DNA of 64,000 bases, from NCBI RefSeq assembly GCF_014202945.1, contig NZ_JACHHW010000004.1, forward strand, positions 186,001 through 250,000, read 5' to 3'. Below, piece by piece: positions 43,910 to 52,860 of the stretch (position 1 is its first letter; every line of letters begins with the position of its first letter). The notes beneath the pieces were generated by a model. The model was not told where the DNA came from, did no database searches, and saw only the letters and a program-made list of their open reading frames with translations. This stretch comes from Zhongshania antarctica (GTDB lineage Bacteria; Pseudomonadota; Gammaproteobacteria; Pseudomonadales; Spongiibacteraceae). The position numbers were made by a program, and so were the translations under genes.

Positions 43910-44852
43910 AGGTACCGGCAAATAGGGCTGAGCTTAAATAGCGTTCCGCCGAATCCGGAAGAATTGCCACAATCGTTTTACCGGCGTTTTCAGGTCGACT
44001 GGCGACGCGCTCAGCTACCGCCATTGCCGCACCGCTAGAAATACCGGCTAAAATGCCTTCCTCTTTCATTAAGCGGTGCGCCCATTGCATGGCTTCGTCG
44101 TCGTCGATGGCTTCCACGGCATCGACCATGCTCAAATCAAGATTGTCGGGCAGAAAGCCCGCGCCGATACCTTGAATTTTGTGGGGTGCATGCTGTACTT
44201 CGCCGCCATTGAGTGCGCTGCGAATGAGGTTAGTGGAGCTGGGTTCTACGGCAATGGTGGTGATTGCCTTGCCACACTGGTTTTTAATATACCGCGATAT
44301 GCCCGATAGCGTGCCACCGGTGCCTACCCCTGCGACCAAAATATCAATTTCACCCTTGGTGTCTTCCCATATTTCGGGGCCGGTGGTACGTTCATGAATG
44401 GCGGGGTTCGCTGGATTGCTAAATTGTTGGGGCATAAAATAGCGTTCAGGGTCGCTGGCTACGATGGCTTCAGCGGCTGCAATAGCGGCTTTCATGCCCT
44501 TGCTGCCATCGCTCAGAACCAGTTTGGCGCCGAGCGCGAGTAAGACCTTGCGTCGCTCCATACTCATGGTGCTGGGCATGGTGAGAGTGATGGGGTAGCC
44601 CCGCGCGGCAGCCACAAAAGCCAAAGCAATACCCGTGTTCCCGCTGGTGGGCTCAACAATCTCCATACCGGCTTTCAGGTTACCATCTTGCTCCGCCTGC
44701 CAGATCATATTGGCGCCGATACGACACTTCACGCTATTGGCTGGGTTACGGCTTTCCATTTTTACCAGAATATTGTGCTGGCTGATGCGTTTAACTTTAA
44801 TGAGGGGGGTGTTACCAATGGTGAGGCTTAGATCATCAAAAGGGGCGGGCAT
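43890..44852 (-). CDS. cysK: Cysteine synthase A (O-acetylserine sulfhydrylase)
   Basis: PLP enzyme making cysteine from O-acetylserine and sulfide. The sequence follows E. coli CysK closely: [17 protein letters not shown], the PLP lysine in [48 protein letters not shown], and [20 protein letters not shown] at 44852 follows GGAG by six bases and gives 320 residues; an in-frame TTG at 44864 is the longer alternative. It converges on the kinase gene with a 20-base overlap of the 3' ends. Confidence 0.96.
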   Translation of the reverse strand: MPAPFDDLSLTIGNTPLIKVKRISQHNILVKMESRNPANSVKCRIGANMIWQAEQDGNLKAGMEIVEPTSGNTGIALAFVAAARGYPITLTMPSTMSMERRKVLLALGAKLVLSDGSKGMKAAIAAAEAIVASDPERYFMPQQFSNPANPAIHERTTGPEIWEDTKGEIDILVAGVGTGGTLSGISRYIKNQCGKAITTIAVEPSSTNLIRSALNGGEVQHAPHKIQGIGAGFLPDNLDLSMVDAVEAIDDDEAMQWAHRLMKEEGILAGISSGAAMAVAERVASRPENAGKTIVAILPDSAERYLSSALFAGTFTEIEG

Positions 44853-45049
44853 GGTCATCTCCAATAGCCTGAAATGTCGATTATTAGGCGCAGTTGGCTT
44901 TATTTCGCCAATCTGGCACCGAAAGTGGATTATATAGCTGGCCTGATTTGTAATTGCCTTATAATGCCAGCTTGGGTAGTCTTCTGCGCAGTCATTTTAA
45001 TCATCGCCTGAACAGTTTAGAACAGTGCGACAAGTTTTAGGGAATACGA

Positions 45050-45898
45050 ATGAAATTTACCGGTACTGATTCATATGTTTCAACTGACGACCTGAGTATG
45101 GCTGTCAACGCGGCGGTGACATTACAGCGCCCGCTGTTAATCAAGGGGGAGCCGGGTACCGGTAAAACCTTATTGGCGGAACAGGTCGCCGAGTCAATGG
45201 GCAAGACGTTAATTCAATGGCACATTAAATCGACTACCAAGGCTCAGCAGGGTCTGTATGAGTACGATGCGGTTTCGCGGTTGCGCGACTCTCAGTTGGG
45301 TAATGAGAAAGTAAAAGATATCAGCAATTATATCCGTCGCGGCAAGCTCTGGGAGGCTTTTGCCGCTGATGAGCAGGTGGTGTTACTGATTGATGAAATT
45401 GATAAGGCGGATATTGAATTCCCCAACGACTTGCTGGTTGAACTTGATCGTATGGAATTCTTTGTTTACGAGACCGGCGAAACCATTAGAGCCAAGCATC
45501 GGCCAATTATTATCATTACCAGTAATAACGAGAAAGAATTGCCAGATGCATTTTTGCGTCGCTGCTTTTTCCACTTTATTACTTTCCCAAGCCGGGAAAC
45601 CATGCAGAAAATCGTCGCGGTTCACTATCCAGATATCGCTAAAGAGCTGGTGGCCGAGGCCATGGAAGTTTTCTTTGAAATTCGTAAAATTCCTGGTTTA
45701 AAGAAAAAGCCCTCGACTTCAGAATTAATAGACTGGCTGAAGTTGTTACTGGCGGATGAGATTCCCGGAGAAATTCTTAAGAACCGTGATGCCAGTAAGG
45801 CCATACCGCCGCTGTACGGCGCGCTATTGAAAAATGAGCAGGATGTCCATTTGCTCGAGCGTTTGGCCTTTATGCATCGTCGCGATGGCCGCAATTAA
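45050..45898 (+). CDS. MoxR-type AAA+ ATPase
   Basis: 282-residue AAA+ protein. Walker A is GEPGTGKT (33-40), Walker B is VVLLIDEIDKAD (Asp115-Glu116), sensor 1 is ITSNNEKELPDAFLRRCFFHF with its Arg finger. The C-terminal lid is the long helical end. MoxR proteins work with von Willebrand-factor A proteins as metal-insertion or complex-remodelling chaperones, and such a gene follows after three bases. The target of this pair is not evident from the neighbourhood. Confidence 0.95.
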   Translation: MKFTGTDSYVSTDDLSMAVNAAVTLQRPLLIKGEPGTGKTLLAEQVAESMGKTLIQWHIKSTTKAQQGLYEYDAVSRLRDSQLGNEKVKDISNYIRRGKLWEAFAADEQVVLLIDEIDKADIEFPNDLLVELDRMEFFVYETGETIRAKHRPIIIITSNNEKELPDAFLRRCFFHFITFPSRETMQKIVAVHYPDIAKELVAEAMEVFFEIRKIPGLKKKPSTSELIDWLKLLLADEIPGEILKNRDASKAIPPLYGALLKNEQDVHLLERLAFMHRRDGRN

Positions 45899-45901
45899 AT
45901 T

Positions 45902-47077
45902 ATGCTAGTTCAATTTTTTCTCAGTTTACGCAATGCCGGTGTGCCGGTAACCATCCGCGAACTGCTCGATTTATTGGCGGGGCTGCAAGCACGCCTGGCG
46001 TTTGTCGATGTAGACGAATTTTATCAGTTGGCACGGTTGTGCATGGTCAAGGATGAGAAGTATTACGACCGTTTCGATAAAGCGTTTGGTCGCTATTTTA
46101 GTGACCTCAGTAGCGTCGACGATATTATTGAAGCGATGATTCCTGATGACTGGCTGCGCAAGGAGTTTCTTAAGCAGCTTAGCGAAGAAGAAAAAGCCAA
46201 GATTGAGTCGTTAGGCGGTCTGGATAAACTGATAGAAGAGTTTAAAAAGCGTCTTGACGAGCAAAAAGGTCGTCACGCCGGCGGCAACAAATGGATTGGT
46301 ACCGGCGGCACCTCGCCCTATGGTCATAGTGGTTACAATCCGGAAGGTATCCGCATCGGCGGCGAAAGTCAGAATAAAAAAGCGATTAAAGTGTGGGAAC
46401 GGCGGGATTTTAAAAATCTCGACGACAGCGTTGAACTGGGTACGCGTAATATTAAAGTTGCGCTGCGCCGCCTGCGTAAATTTGCGCGCACCGGCGCTGC
46501 CGACGAATTAGATATCAACGATACTATTTCGTCTACGGCCAAGAATGGTGGCATGCTCGATTTAAAGATGGTGCCGGAGCGCCACAACGCTGTGAAAGTG
46601 CTGTTGTTCTTTGATGTGGGCGGTTCTATGGATCCGCATATTAAAGTCTGTGAGGAGCTGTTCTCGGCTGCGCGCACTGAATTCAAACACATGGAATATT
46701 ATTATTTCCACAACTACATCTATGAGTCGGTGTGGGATAACAATATGCGCCGTCACGCTGAGCGTATTCAAATGCTGGATATCCTGCATAAATACAGTTC
46801 GGACTATAAAGTGATTTTTGTGGGTGACGCGTCGATGTCGCCCTACGAAATTGTCCAGCCCGGCGGCAGTGTTGAGCATTGGAATGAAGAGGCGGGGGAG
46901 GCGTGGATGCGACGTTTGCGCGAGACCTACGATAAAGTAGCTTGGTTAAACCCAGTGCCGCCCTCTGATTGGAGCTGGACTCAGTCGATTAAAATGGTTG
47001 AACAGCAGCTTGAGGGGCATATGTATCCGATGACCTTGGGTGGTCTTGAACAGGCCATGGCTTATTTGGCCAAATAA
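45902..47077 (+). CDS. Von Willebrand factor A (CoxE-like) protein
   Basis: 391-residue partner of the MoxR ATPase. The N-terminal half is helical and charged (LRNAGVPVTIRELLDLLAGLQ at the start). The C-terminal VWA domain carries a MIDAS-type segment LLFFDVGGSMDPHIKVCEELF near residue 236, where the usual DxSxS reads DVGGS; this variant is normal for the CoxE-like group. YYFHNYIYESVWDNN and FVGDASMSPYEI complete the domain. The gene starts three bases after moxR, so the two should be one operon. Confidence 0.93.
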   Translation: MLVQFFLSLRNAGVPVTIRELLDLLAGLQARLAFVDVDEFYQLARLCMVKDEKYYDRFDKAFGRYFSDLSSVDDIIEAMIPDDWLRKEFLKQLSEEEKAKIESLGGLDKLIEEFKKRLDEQKGRHAGGNKWIGTGGTSPYGHSGYNPEGIRIGGESQNKKAIKVWERRDFKNLDDSVELGTRNIKVALRRLRKFARTGAADELDINDTISSTAKNGGMLDLKMVPERHNAVKVLLFFDVGGSMDPHIKVCEELFSAARTEFKHMEYYYFHNYIYESVWDNNMRRHAERIQMLDILHKYSSDYKVIFVGDASMSPYEIVQPGGSVEHWNEEAGEAWMRRLRETYDKVAWLNPVPPSDWSWTQSIKMVEQQLEGHMYPMTLGGLEQAMAYLAK

Positions 47078-47083
47078 GCCTGA

Positions 47084-47115
47084 GCGCAAACGCAAAGCTT
47101 GCTTCGTGTTTGCGC
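47084..47115 (+). terminator. Possible transcription terminator between convergent genes
   Basis: Inverted repeat GCGCAAAC (47084-47091) and GTTTGCGC (47108-47115) with a 16-base loop that can itself pair (GCAAAGCTTGC). It sits just after the VWA gene and before the convergent methyltransferase gene. No T-tract follows, so the call is weak. Confidence 0.4.
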
Positions 47116-47138
47116 GCTATTTCTTCTGTCGCTCGCGA

Positions 47139-47906
47139 TCAAATCCCACTAAAGGCAATTAAGGCTGCTGTTACCGCGACATTCAGCGATTCCACGCCGT
47201 TGTGCATAGGGATTCTTAAGCGGGCATTACAGCGTTTTTCTAAGTTGCGGCTCACGCCCTCAGTTTCATTGCCAAGAATATAAACCATGCTGCCCTGCGC
47301 TTTGTAATCAAAAAGCGAGTGTTCAGCGTGGGACGACAAGCAGCATAGGGTGGCGCCATCGTCTTTCATGCGCAGTAATTCTGCGTCTAAGTCCTCGCAG
47401 TGGTATATCGGCGCCTTAAACAGTGTGCCAGCACTGGCTTTTATAACTAAGGCGGTAAGTGGCGCACCGCCACGGCGGGGTAAAATTAGGCCGTCAATAC
47501 CGCTGGCTGCCACCGAGCGAATAATCATGCCGAGATTCTGCGGGTTGGTAATGCGGTCTAGGGCAATATAGCGGCGCGGAGCTGTCTGTAAATGATCGCC
47601 ACTAATGGCGCTGCAAGGCTGGTAGGCGCTGAGCTGCAGGTCGGCGGCAACCCCTTGATCTTGTTTGCCGTTTTTGGAAATGCGCGACAGGGCTTTGCGC
47701 TCGTGCATTTCAATCGCAATGCCGCGTTGTTCGGCGAGCTGGCGTAGCTCGCGAATGATGCCGTCTTCTTTGTTGCTGTGGGCGAGATGAAGCTTGTAGA
47801 CCTGCATATCAGGATCTTGAAGGGCTTCAAGTACCGGCTTGCGACCATAGATTGTTAATAGCTGATCGAAAAAGGTCTTGCGTTGCTGATAGTTCTCGCT
47901 GCTCAT
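47139..47906 (-). CDS. TrmH/SpoU-family RNA 2'-O-methyltransferase
   Basis: 255 residues of the SPOUT superfamily, which methylates ribose 2'-OH in tRNA or rRNA. An N-terminal substrate-binding domain (YGRKPVLEALQDPDMQVYKLHLA) precedes the three SpoU motifs: ALDRITNPQNLGMIIRSVAA, YILGNETEGVS and IPMHNGVESLNVAVTAAL. Resemblance is closest to the RlmB/TrmH group, but I cannot name the target nucleotide. Encoded alone on the minus strand between the VWA and amtB genes. Confidence 0.92.
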   Translation of the reverse strand: MSSENYQQRKTFFDQLLTIYGRKPVLEALQDPDMQVYKLHLAHSNKEDGIIRELRQLAEQRGIAIEMHERKALSRISKNGKQDQGVAADLQLSAYQPCSAISGDHLQTAPRRYIALDRITNPQNLGMIIRSVAASGIDGLILPRRGGAPLTALVIKASAGTLFKAPIYHCEDLDAELLRMKDDGATLCCLSSHAEHSLFDYKAQGSMVYILGNETEGVSRNLEKRCNARLRIPMHNGVESLNVAVTAALIAFSGI

Positions 47907-48364
47907 AGAGTTCGCTTATATTGCTGTGGTTTTTAGGCTAAAAGGCGCCTTTTACCGGTATTAAGGGGGCTCAGGAGGCGCGCAGTGCGTGATGGAGAAT
48001 ATTAATTGAAAACGCCAAGTCTTACCTTGTTTTACGCTATTTAAATTGAAGGGCCAAATGTCTTTTAATACTGGTGCTATTTTATGGTGCTTGCGCACTA
48101 AGTTTGGGCATGAATATTGCTAGTTATTTGTGCGTTGCTGGAACTCCAGCCCATAAATCTTATGTCGCATTTATTTAAGTTGCTGTGCTTGGAATGGACT
48201 CTAATAATTAAAGTTTTTATAAACAGTGGCTTAAGTTATTTTGTATTGGGTTTTGCGATGGTGCCTGACTATCTCAGGCTGGCCATTTTCGCCCCAATAT
48301 CGAGCGATTAAATAATTAACGACCTAAATTGGTGCGTTTAATTTAGCACTTGGAGATATTGTTG
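47907..48364. other. Intergenic region between the TrmH-like gene and amtB
   Basis: About 460 bases, AT-rich toward amtB. A 64-codon open frame at 48117-48311 has no support. It holds a perfect 16-bp palindrome (47939-47954, TAAAAGGC and its complement), a candidate protein-binding site close to the methyltransferase start. I looked for a sigma54 promoter for amtB (GG-N10-GC) and did not find a good match. No glnK is present. Confidence 0.6.
47939..47954. promoter_or_regulatory. 16-bp perfect palindrome, candidate operator
   Basis: TAAAAGGCGCCTTTTA is fully self-complementary, 33 bases upstream of the methyltransferase start. It may be a regulator site; no known box is recognised. Confidence 0.3.
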
Positions 48365-49669
48365 ATGAAAAACAAGGGAAATTGGCGCCCTCTGCGTATT
48401 GCAGTTTTGCTCGCTACTATTTTTGCACCACAGTGGGGATTCGCTCAGAGTCTCGATACCGGTAATACCGCGTGGATGTTAACCTCGACAGCCCTTGTTC
48501 TGTTTATGACATTGCCTGGCTTAGCCTTGTTCTACGGCGGCCTAGTACGTAGCAAAAACGTACTGAGCGTATTGATGCAGTGTTTCAGTATTACCTGCCT
48601 CGCTTCGCTGTTGTGGGTGGTTGCTGGGTATAGCTTGGCTTTCAGCGAGGGCACCGCCTTTGTGGGGGGCTTGAGCAAAGCCTTTCTGGCCGGCGTGGGC
48701 GAAGACAGCGTCAGCGGCGATATTCCTGAAACTGTCTTTATTATGTTCCAGATGACCTTTGCCATTATTACCCCAGCATTGATTATTGGTGGTTTTGCAG
48801 AGCGGATCAAATTCTCGGCGGTAATGGTATTTTCTGCGCTGTGGTTGTTGTTGGTCTATGCACCCGTAACCCACTGGGTATGGGGTGGTGGTTGGTTGGC
48901 GGAAATGGGCTTGCTCGATTTCGCCGGTGGTACCGTAGTGCATATAACCGCAGGTGTCGCTGCATTGGTGGCTGCGCTAGTACTCGGTAAACGTCAGGGT
49001 TTCGGTCAAATGGCCTTGCCGCCACACAATTTGACCATGACGTTTATCGGTGCGGGTATGCTGTGGGTGGGCTGGTTTGGCTTTAACGCTGGCAGCGCTC
49101 TGGGTGCTAATGGCGATGCCGGTATGGCAATGCTCGTGACGCACCTCTCTGCGGCAACGGGCTGCTTAACCTGGTCGGCAATTGAGTGGAAACGCTTTGG
49201 CAAGCCAAGTGCTTTAGGCGCGGTAACCGGTATGGTGGCAGGCTTGGGTACTATTACGCCAGCTTCTGGTTATGTGGGCCCCGCGGGCGCTATGGTGATT
49301 GGCTTAAGTGCGGGTATTGTGTGTTTTTACATTACTTTAGCAATGAAGCAGGTATGGAAAATTGACGACTCCCTTGATGTATTTCCCGTACACGGTGTTG
49401 GCGGCATTTTAGGGACATTCTTGGCGGGTATTTTCGCCAGCAGTGAGCTGGGCGTATTCAGTGGTCAGGGGCTCGCCGAAGGTATGACGATAGCGTCGCA
49501 GCTCAAAGTACAATTGATTGGTATTGGTGCAACCTTCGCCTATACCGCTATTATTAGTTACGGCTTATTCGTGCTAATCGATAAATTGATTGGCTTGCGT
49601 GTTAGCGCAGACGAAGAAGCGCAAGGCTTGGATATTACCTGTCACAACGAAGTGGGTTACGATTTATAA
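48365..49669 (+). CDS. amtB: Ammonium transporter AmtB
   Basis: Trimeric ammonium/ammonia channel. ATG at 48365 follows GGAG; an upstream TTG at 48350 is unlikely. The product (about 434 residues) has a signal peptide ending WGFAQS and then eleven hydrophobic helices. Family motifs are FYGGLVRSKNVLSVLMQ, VTHWVWGGGWL (first pore His), DFAGGTVVHITAGVAALVAAL, and DVFPVHGVGGILGTFLAGIFA (second pore His). The C-terminal cytoplasmic tail that binds GlnK is short (EEAQGLDITCHNEVGYDL) but keeps the usual GLD...H..E pattern. No glnK gene is adjacent, unlike most relatives. A strong terminator follows. Confidence 0.96.
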   Translation: MKNKGNWRPLRIAVLLATIFAPQWGFAQSLDTGNTAWMLTSTALVLFMTLPGLALFYGGLVRSKNVLSVLMQCFSITCLASLLWVVAGYSLAFSEGTAFVGGLSKAFLAGVGEDSVSGDIPETVFIMFQMTFAIITPALIIGGFAERIKFSAVMVFSALWLLLVYAPVTHWVWGGGWLAEMGLLDFAGGTVVHITAGVAALVAALVLGKRQGFGQMALPPHNLTMTFIGAGMLWVGWFGFNAGSALGANGDAGMAMLVTHLSAATGCLTWSAIEWKRFGKPSALGAVTGMVAGLGTITPASGYVGPAGAMVIGLSAGIVCFYITLAMKQVWKIDDSLDVFPVHGVGGILGTFLAGIFASSELGVFSGQGLAEGMTIASQLKVQLIGIGATFAYTAIISYGLFVLIDKLIGLRVSADEEAQGLDITCHNEVGYDL

Positions 49670-49695
49670 TAAGGCCTTGTCGATTTTCGTATAAA

Positions 49696-49727
49696 AACAG
49701 CCCGGCAATGCCGGGCTGTTTTGTTTT
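49696..49727 (+). terminator. Rho-independent terminator after amtB
   Basis: Eleven-base perfect stem AACAGCCCGGC (49696-49706) and GCCGGGCTGTT (49710-49720) with a three-base loop, followed by TTGTTTT. It lies 27 bases after the amtB stop. Confidence 0.93.
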
Positions 49728-49754
49728 GGCCTATATCCATTAAGGAGGTTCAGC

Positions 49755-50027
49755 ATGGACGCGCAGGCGTCGGTGACGTCATTTGTACTGTATGGCACTT
49801 CAGCGTGCCATCTGTGTGAATTGGCAGAAGCCGTTTTAAGTGAGCTTTTGTCGCAGGGTTACGATTGGCAGATTGAAGTTGTTGATATCGCTGACGACGA
49901 TAATCTGCTCGAGCGCTATGCGCTGTCTATCCCTGTGTTGACGCATACAGGCAGTGACCTTGAGTTGCGTTGGCCGTTTGACGGCGCTACGGTTTTGGCA
50001 TTTGCCAGAGAGGAGGTAACGGGATGA
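49755..50027 (+). CDS. Glutaredoxin-like (DUF836) protein
   Basis: 90-residue thioredoxin-fold protein. The redox motif CHLC lies at residues 18-21 (LYGTSACHLCELAEAVL), followed by EVVDIADDDNLLERYALSIPVLTH, which contains the cis-Pro strand (IPVL). The start at 49755 follows AAGGAGG with good spacing. Its stop overlaps the MOSC-protein start by four bases (ATGA), so the two are coupled. Likely a small disulfide reductant; the partner is unknown. Confidence 0.9.
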   Translation: MDAQASVTSFVLYGTSACHLCELAEAVLSELLSQGYDWQIEVVDIADDDNLLERYALSIPVLTHTGSDLELRWPFDGATVLAFAREEVTG

Positions 50028-50830
50028 GTCTTGTTGTTTCCGGGCTTTTTTCATACCCCGTTAAGTCGCTGCGTGGACATAGTCAAGCAAGTACCCATAT
50101 AACGAGCTGGGGGCCTGACCGCGATCGACGCTGGATGGTGGTGGATGACAGTGGGCAGTTTATGACTCAGCGCCAGCTTCCGAAGATGTGTCGAATTGGC
50201 GCGCGCTATCAGGGTGGCGATATCTGTCTATGGCATCTAGATTCCCCCGCTGACGCGATTGAGGTTTGTCTCGATGGCAGTGAAAAGGAGCGATACGTTG
50301 GCATTTGGGACGATAGCTGCACCGCGCTAGACGCCGGTGATGCGGCGGCAAATTGGCTCAGTGCTCAGCTTGGTGTTTCACTGCGGCTTTGTTATATGCC
50401 TGATTATAGTTACCGTCAGGTTGACCTGCAGTTTGCAGAGCGCGGTGATAGGCTCGGTTTCGCCGATGGCTTTCCCTTTTTACTCTGTAATGAGGCTTCC
50501 TTGCAGCAGCTCAGTGCTGGGCTTGGTCGCAGCGTGGATATGCAGCGCTTTCGTCCCAATATTGTCATTTCGGGTGCGGTGCCGTTCGCGGAAGATCATT
50601 GGCGACGAATTCGAATCGGTGATATTGAGTTTGACGTAGTGAAAGCGTGCGCGCGATGTGCGATTCCGACGGTGAACCTGGATGATGCATCGAGAGAGGC
50701 AGATGTGTTTCGCGCATTAAAAGCCCAGCGCCAGCGTGGTGGTGAAGTGTATTTTGGGCAAAATATGATCCACCGCGGCGAGGGTGAGATTAAGCTCGGC
50801 GACGCGGTGGAGGTGCTGGCGTTAAACTAG
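50024..50830 (+). CDS. MOSC-domain protein (YcbX-like, without ferredoxin domain)
   Basis: 268 residues. An N-terminal MOSC_N beta-barrel (LFSYPVKSLRGHSQASTHITSWGPDRDRRWMVVD) precedes the MOSC domain (DGFPFLLCNEASLQQL, then RFRPNIVISGAVPFAEDHW, and CARCAIPTVNLD with the conserved Cys). E. coli YcbX, a molybdenum-cofactor enzyme that detoxifies N-hydroxylated bases, is similar but carries an extra 2Fe-2S domain at the C-terminus; that is missing here. Coupled to the glutaredoxin-like gene. It converges on slt: the four bases CTAG (50827-50830) serve as overlapping stops for both genes. Confidence 0.9.
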   Translation: MSLVVSGLFSYPVKSLRGHSQASTHITSWGPDRDRRWMVVDDSGQFMTQRQLPKMCRIGARYQGGDICLWHLDSPADAIEVCLDGSEKERYVGIWDDSCTALDAGDAAANWLSAQLGVSLRLCYMPDYSYRQVDLQFAERGDRLGFADGFPFLLCNEASLQQLSAGLGRSVDMQRFRPNIVISGAVPFAEDHWRRIRIGDIEFDVVKACARCAIPTVNLDDASREADVFRALKAQRQRGGEVYFGQNMIHRGEGEIKLGDAVEVLALN

Positions 50831-52764
50831 TTTTTAAGTGCGGTAGCGCGATTTTTTGGCGCAATTTGACGCTCTTCTTGGGCTAGTAGTGGCCGCTCTA
50901 AATCAAGCTTGGCGGCGTAAATAACACTGAAGGCTAACACGTTTTTAATATACTCCCGGGTTTCACCGTAGGGCAGGTTCTCTATCCATATGTCGGCGGG
51001 CATATCTTTGGTTTGGCGCAATAATACGCGCTCAATACGACTGGGGCCGGCGTTGTAGGCCGCGGTTGCCAATATGCGGTTGCCGCCGAACTGCTCCAGT
51101 AATTGGCCGAGGTAAAAGCCGCCCATCGCAATGTTTTTTTCTGGGGTGATGAGGTCTTCGGTTTTCGGGCTGGGCAGCCCCATTTGCCTGGCGACGAGTT
51201 TGGCGGTGCCGGGCATTAATTGCATGAGTCCGCGAGCGCCAACGCGGGAATTGGCGGCGGGCGCAAAGGCACTTTCTTGACGGGCGATAGCGTAAATCCA
51301 TTTAAGCTGGATTTTTTCACGCTTGGCAACTTTGCGGAAATTGTCTTGGTGAGGTGTTGGGAAGCGGAGCTCTAAATCATCCCATGCATCTGCCTTCAGC
51401 GCCGTCATAATTGACTGGTAATGCCAGCCCCAGTTGAGTGCCAGTTGCGCTGCTGCGACTTGCTCTGCCTTATTTAAGCTTCGCATCGCATAAGCCCATT
51501 CAAGATTTGAAGTGCCGGTGTCGCCGAGGAGGTACAGCTCACGAGCTCGGGCGATCGCGCTGTGTTGTTCAACCTCGCTGATTAATGCGGGGTCTAGAGT
51601 GCGGCTAGCGCTTAACTGGTAGTCTTCGTTAAGAATATCGGCTGCTAAAAAACTATAGTAACCGCGCTCTGCTGCGAGTTTTTGTAGGGCTAGCTGGGTG
51701 CTAACAGTGAGCTCACCGCGCAGTTCTATATCTGCTCGGGCAGCCCAGTAGCGCCAGTCCGCCTTCTGCTTTTTATCGTCGGGAAGAAATTGTGCAATAT
51801 GTTGCACAGCGGCCCAGTCGCCGTCTTTTAAAGCGAGCCTAATACGCCACTCGGTAAGATAGGGGTCTTCGTAGTTAGGGTCGGTGGCCATTACCCAGTC
51901 GCGGGTGTAATCCGCGTCGCTGGCAATGATTTGACGAGCCATACTGTCACGCAGGGCATAATTTTGACTCGGCGTGAATTTTAGCTGGCGGTCTAATTGT
52001 TGCCAAAAGGTGTTAGTACGCTCAAAGTCACCTTTGGCAAGACGCTTTAAGGTATGCACGGCGATGTCGCGGCTGCGGTCATTGGCACTTAGTGTCAGCC
52101 CTTTACTAAAGAGTAGGTTGGGATTACGCAAAATCTCGACGTACGATTCGCTGTCCTTTACCTTGCTGAGCAGGTAAAAAGCCATGTCAGTCTGCCCGCT
52201 GTTTAGAGCTAAATTGGCACGGTGCCAATACTGCTGCTCAGTTTGGGCGGGGCTAAGCGTGGCGAACCATTCTTTGATCGGGGTATCGCATTCTTTAGGG
52301 AGCGAGTAGGGTGTGCTCCAAAGTTCACTCACTGCGGCGTTGGCCTCGCTATGTTTGCCAGTTTGACGAAGTGCATGGGTGTAGTGGCAGCTGTTTTGGA
52401 CAGATGAACTTTTTCGGTAGTATTCGGTATACAGTGCCCAATTGCGGTTGCGCTGTAATTTATTAAGCCATGTTAGACGGATACGTTGACCGGTGATGGT
52501 GTCCCCATACTGCTGTAGATAGACGTCAATCGTTTGTTGTGAGACCTGGTTTATCTGCGCTTTGAGTAATTCCAGCTCCAAATAAGGGTATAAAGCGTAA
52601 TTGCTGAGCTGTGGGGTCAGCTTTTCGGCATTGGCTATGTGGCCACGGCTGATTTCGGTGAGTGCTTCGCGGTATAATCTCCTGCTGTTATCCGTCGCGG
52701 GATCGGCAATAACAGTTGTCGCCTGGATTGCCAGTACGACCAAGAGTGTAAAAAAGCGGTTCAT
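50827..52764 (-). CDS. slt: Soluble lytic murein transglycosylase Slt
   Basis: Periplasmic enzyme cleaving peptidoglycan to 1,6-anhydromuropeptides. I start at the ATG at 52764 (MNRFFTLLVVLAIQATTVIA, a clean signal peptide); an ATG six codons upstream is also possible. A long helical superhelix (about 25-480) forms the ring. The catalytic SLT domain shows IYAIARQESAFAPAANSRVGARGLMQLMPGTAKLVA, with the Glu of RQES as acid, then NIAMGGFYLGQLLEQF, ATAAYNAGPSRIERVL and YGETREYIKNVLAF. The product has about 645 residues, as E. coli Slt70. It converges on the MOSC gene. Confidence 0.95.
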   Translation of the reverse strand: MNRFFTLLVVLAIQATTVIADPATDNSRRLYREALTEISRGHIANAEKLTPQLSNYALYPYLELELLKAQINQVSQQTIDVYLQQYGDTITGQRIRLTWLNKLQRNRNWALYTEYYRKSSSVQNSCHYTHALRQTGKHSEANAAVSELWSTPYSLPKECDTPIKEWFATLSPAQTEQQYWHRANLALNSGQTDMAFYLLSKVKDSESYVEILRNPNLLFSKGLTLSANDRSRDIAVHTLKRLAKGDFERTNTFWQQLDRQLKFTPSQNYALRDSMARQIIASDADYTRDWVMATDPNYEDPYLTEWRIRLALKDGDWAAVQHIAQFLPDDKKQKADWRYWAARADIELRGELTVSTQLALQKLAAERGYYSFLAADILNEDYQLSASRTLDPALISEVEQHSAIARARELYLLGDTGTSNLEWAYAMRSLNKAEQVAAAQLALNWGWHYQSIMTALKADAWDDLELRFPTPHQDNFRKVAKREKIQLKWIYAIARQESAFAPAANSRVGARGLMQLMPGTAKLVARQMGLPSPKTEDLITPEKNIAMGGFYLGQLLEQFGGNRILATAAYNAGPSRIERVLLRQTKDMPADIWIENLPYGETREYIKNVLAFSVIYAAKLDLERPLLAQEERQIAPKNRATALKN

Positions 52765-52860
52765 ATCCCTGCAGCCTTGCATGACGTGTGAATTTTCGAT
52801 GAGTTAAAAGACTTAGCTGGGGCCTCATGGCCTTTGCCGACCCTATATTGGATCAAATAT

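Noticed and set aside
48117-48311. 64-codon open frame in the gap before amtB
   Set aside because: Low coding quality, no ribosome site and no family pattern.
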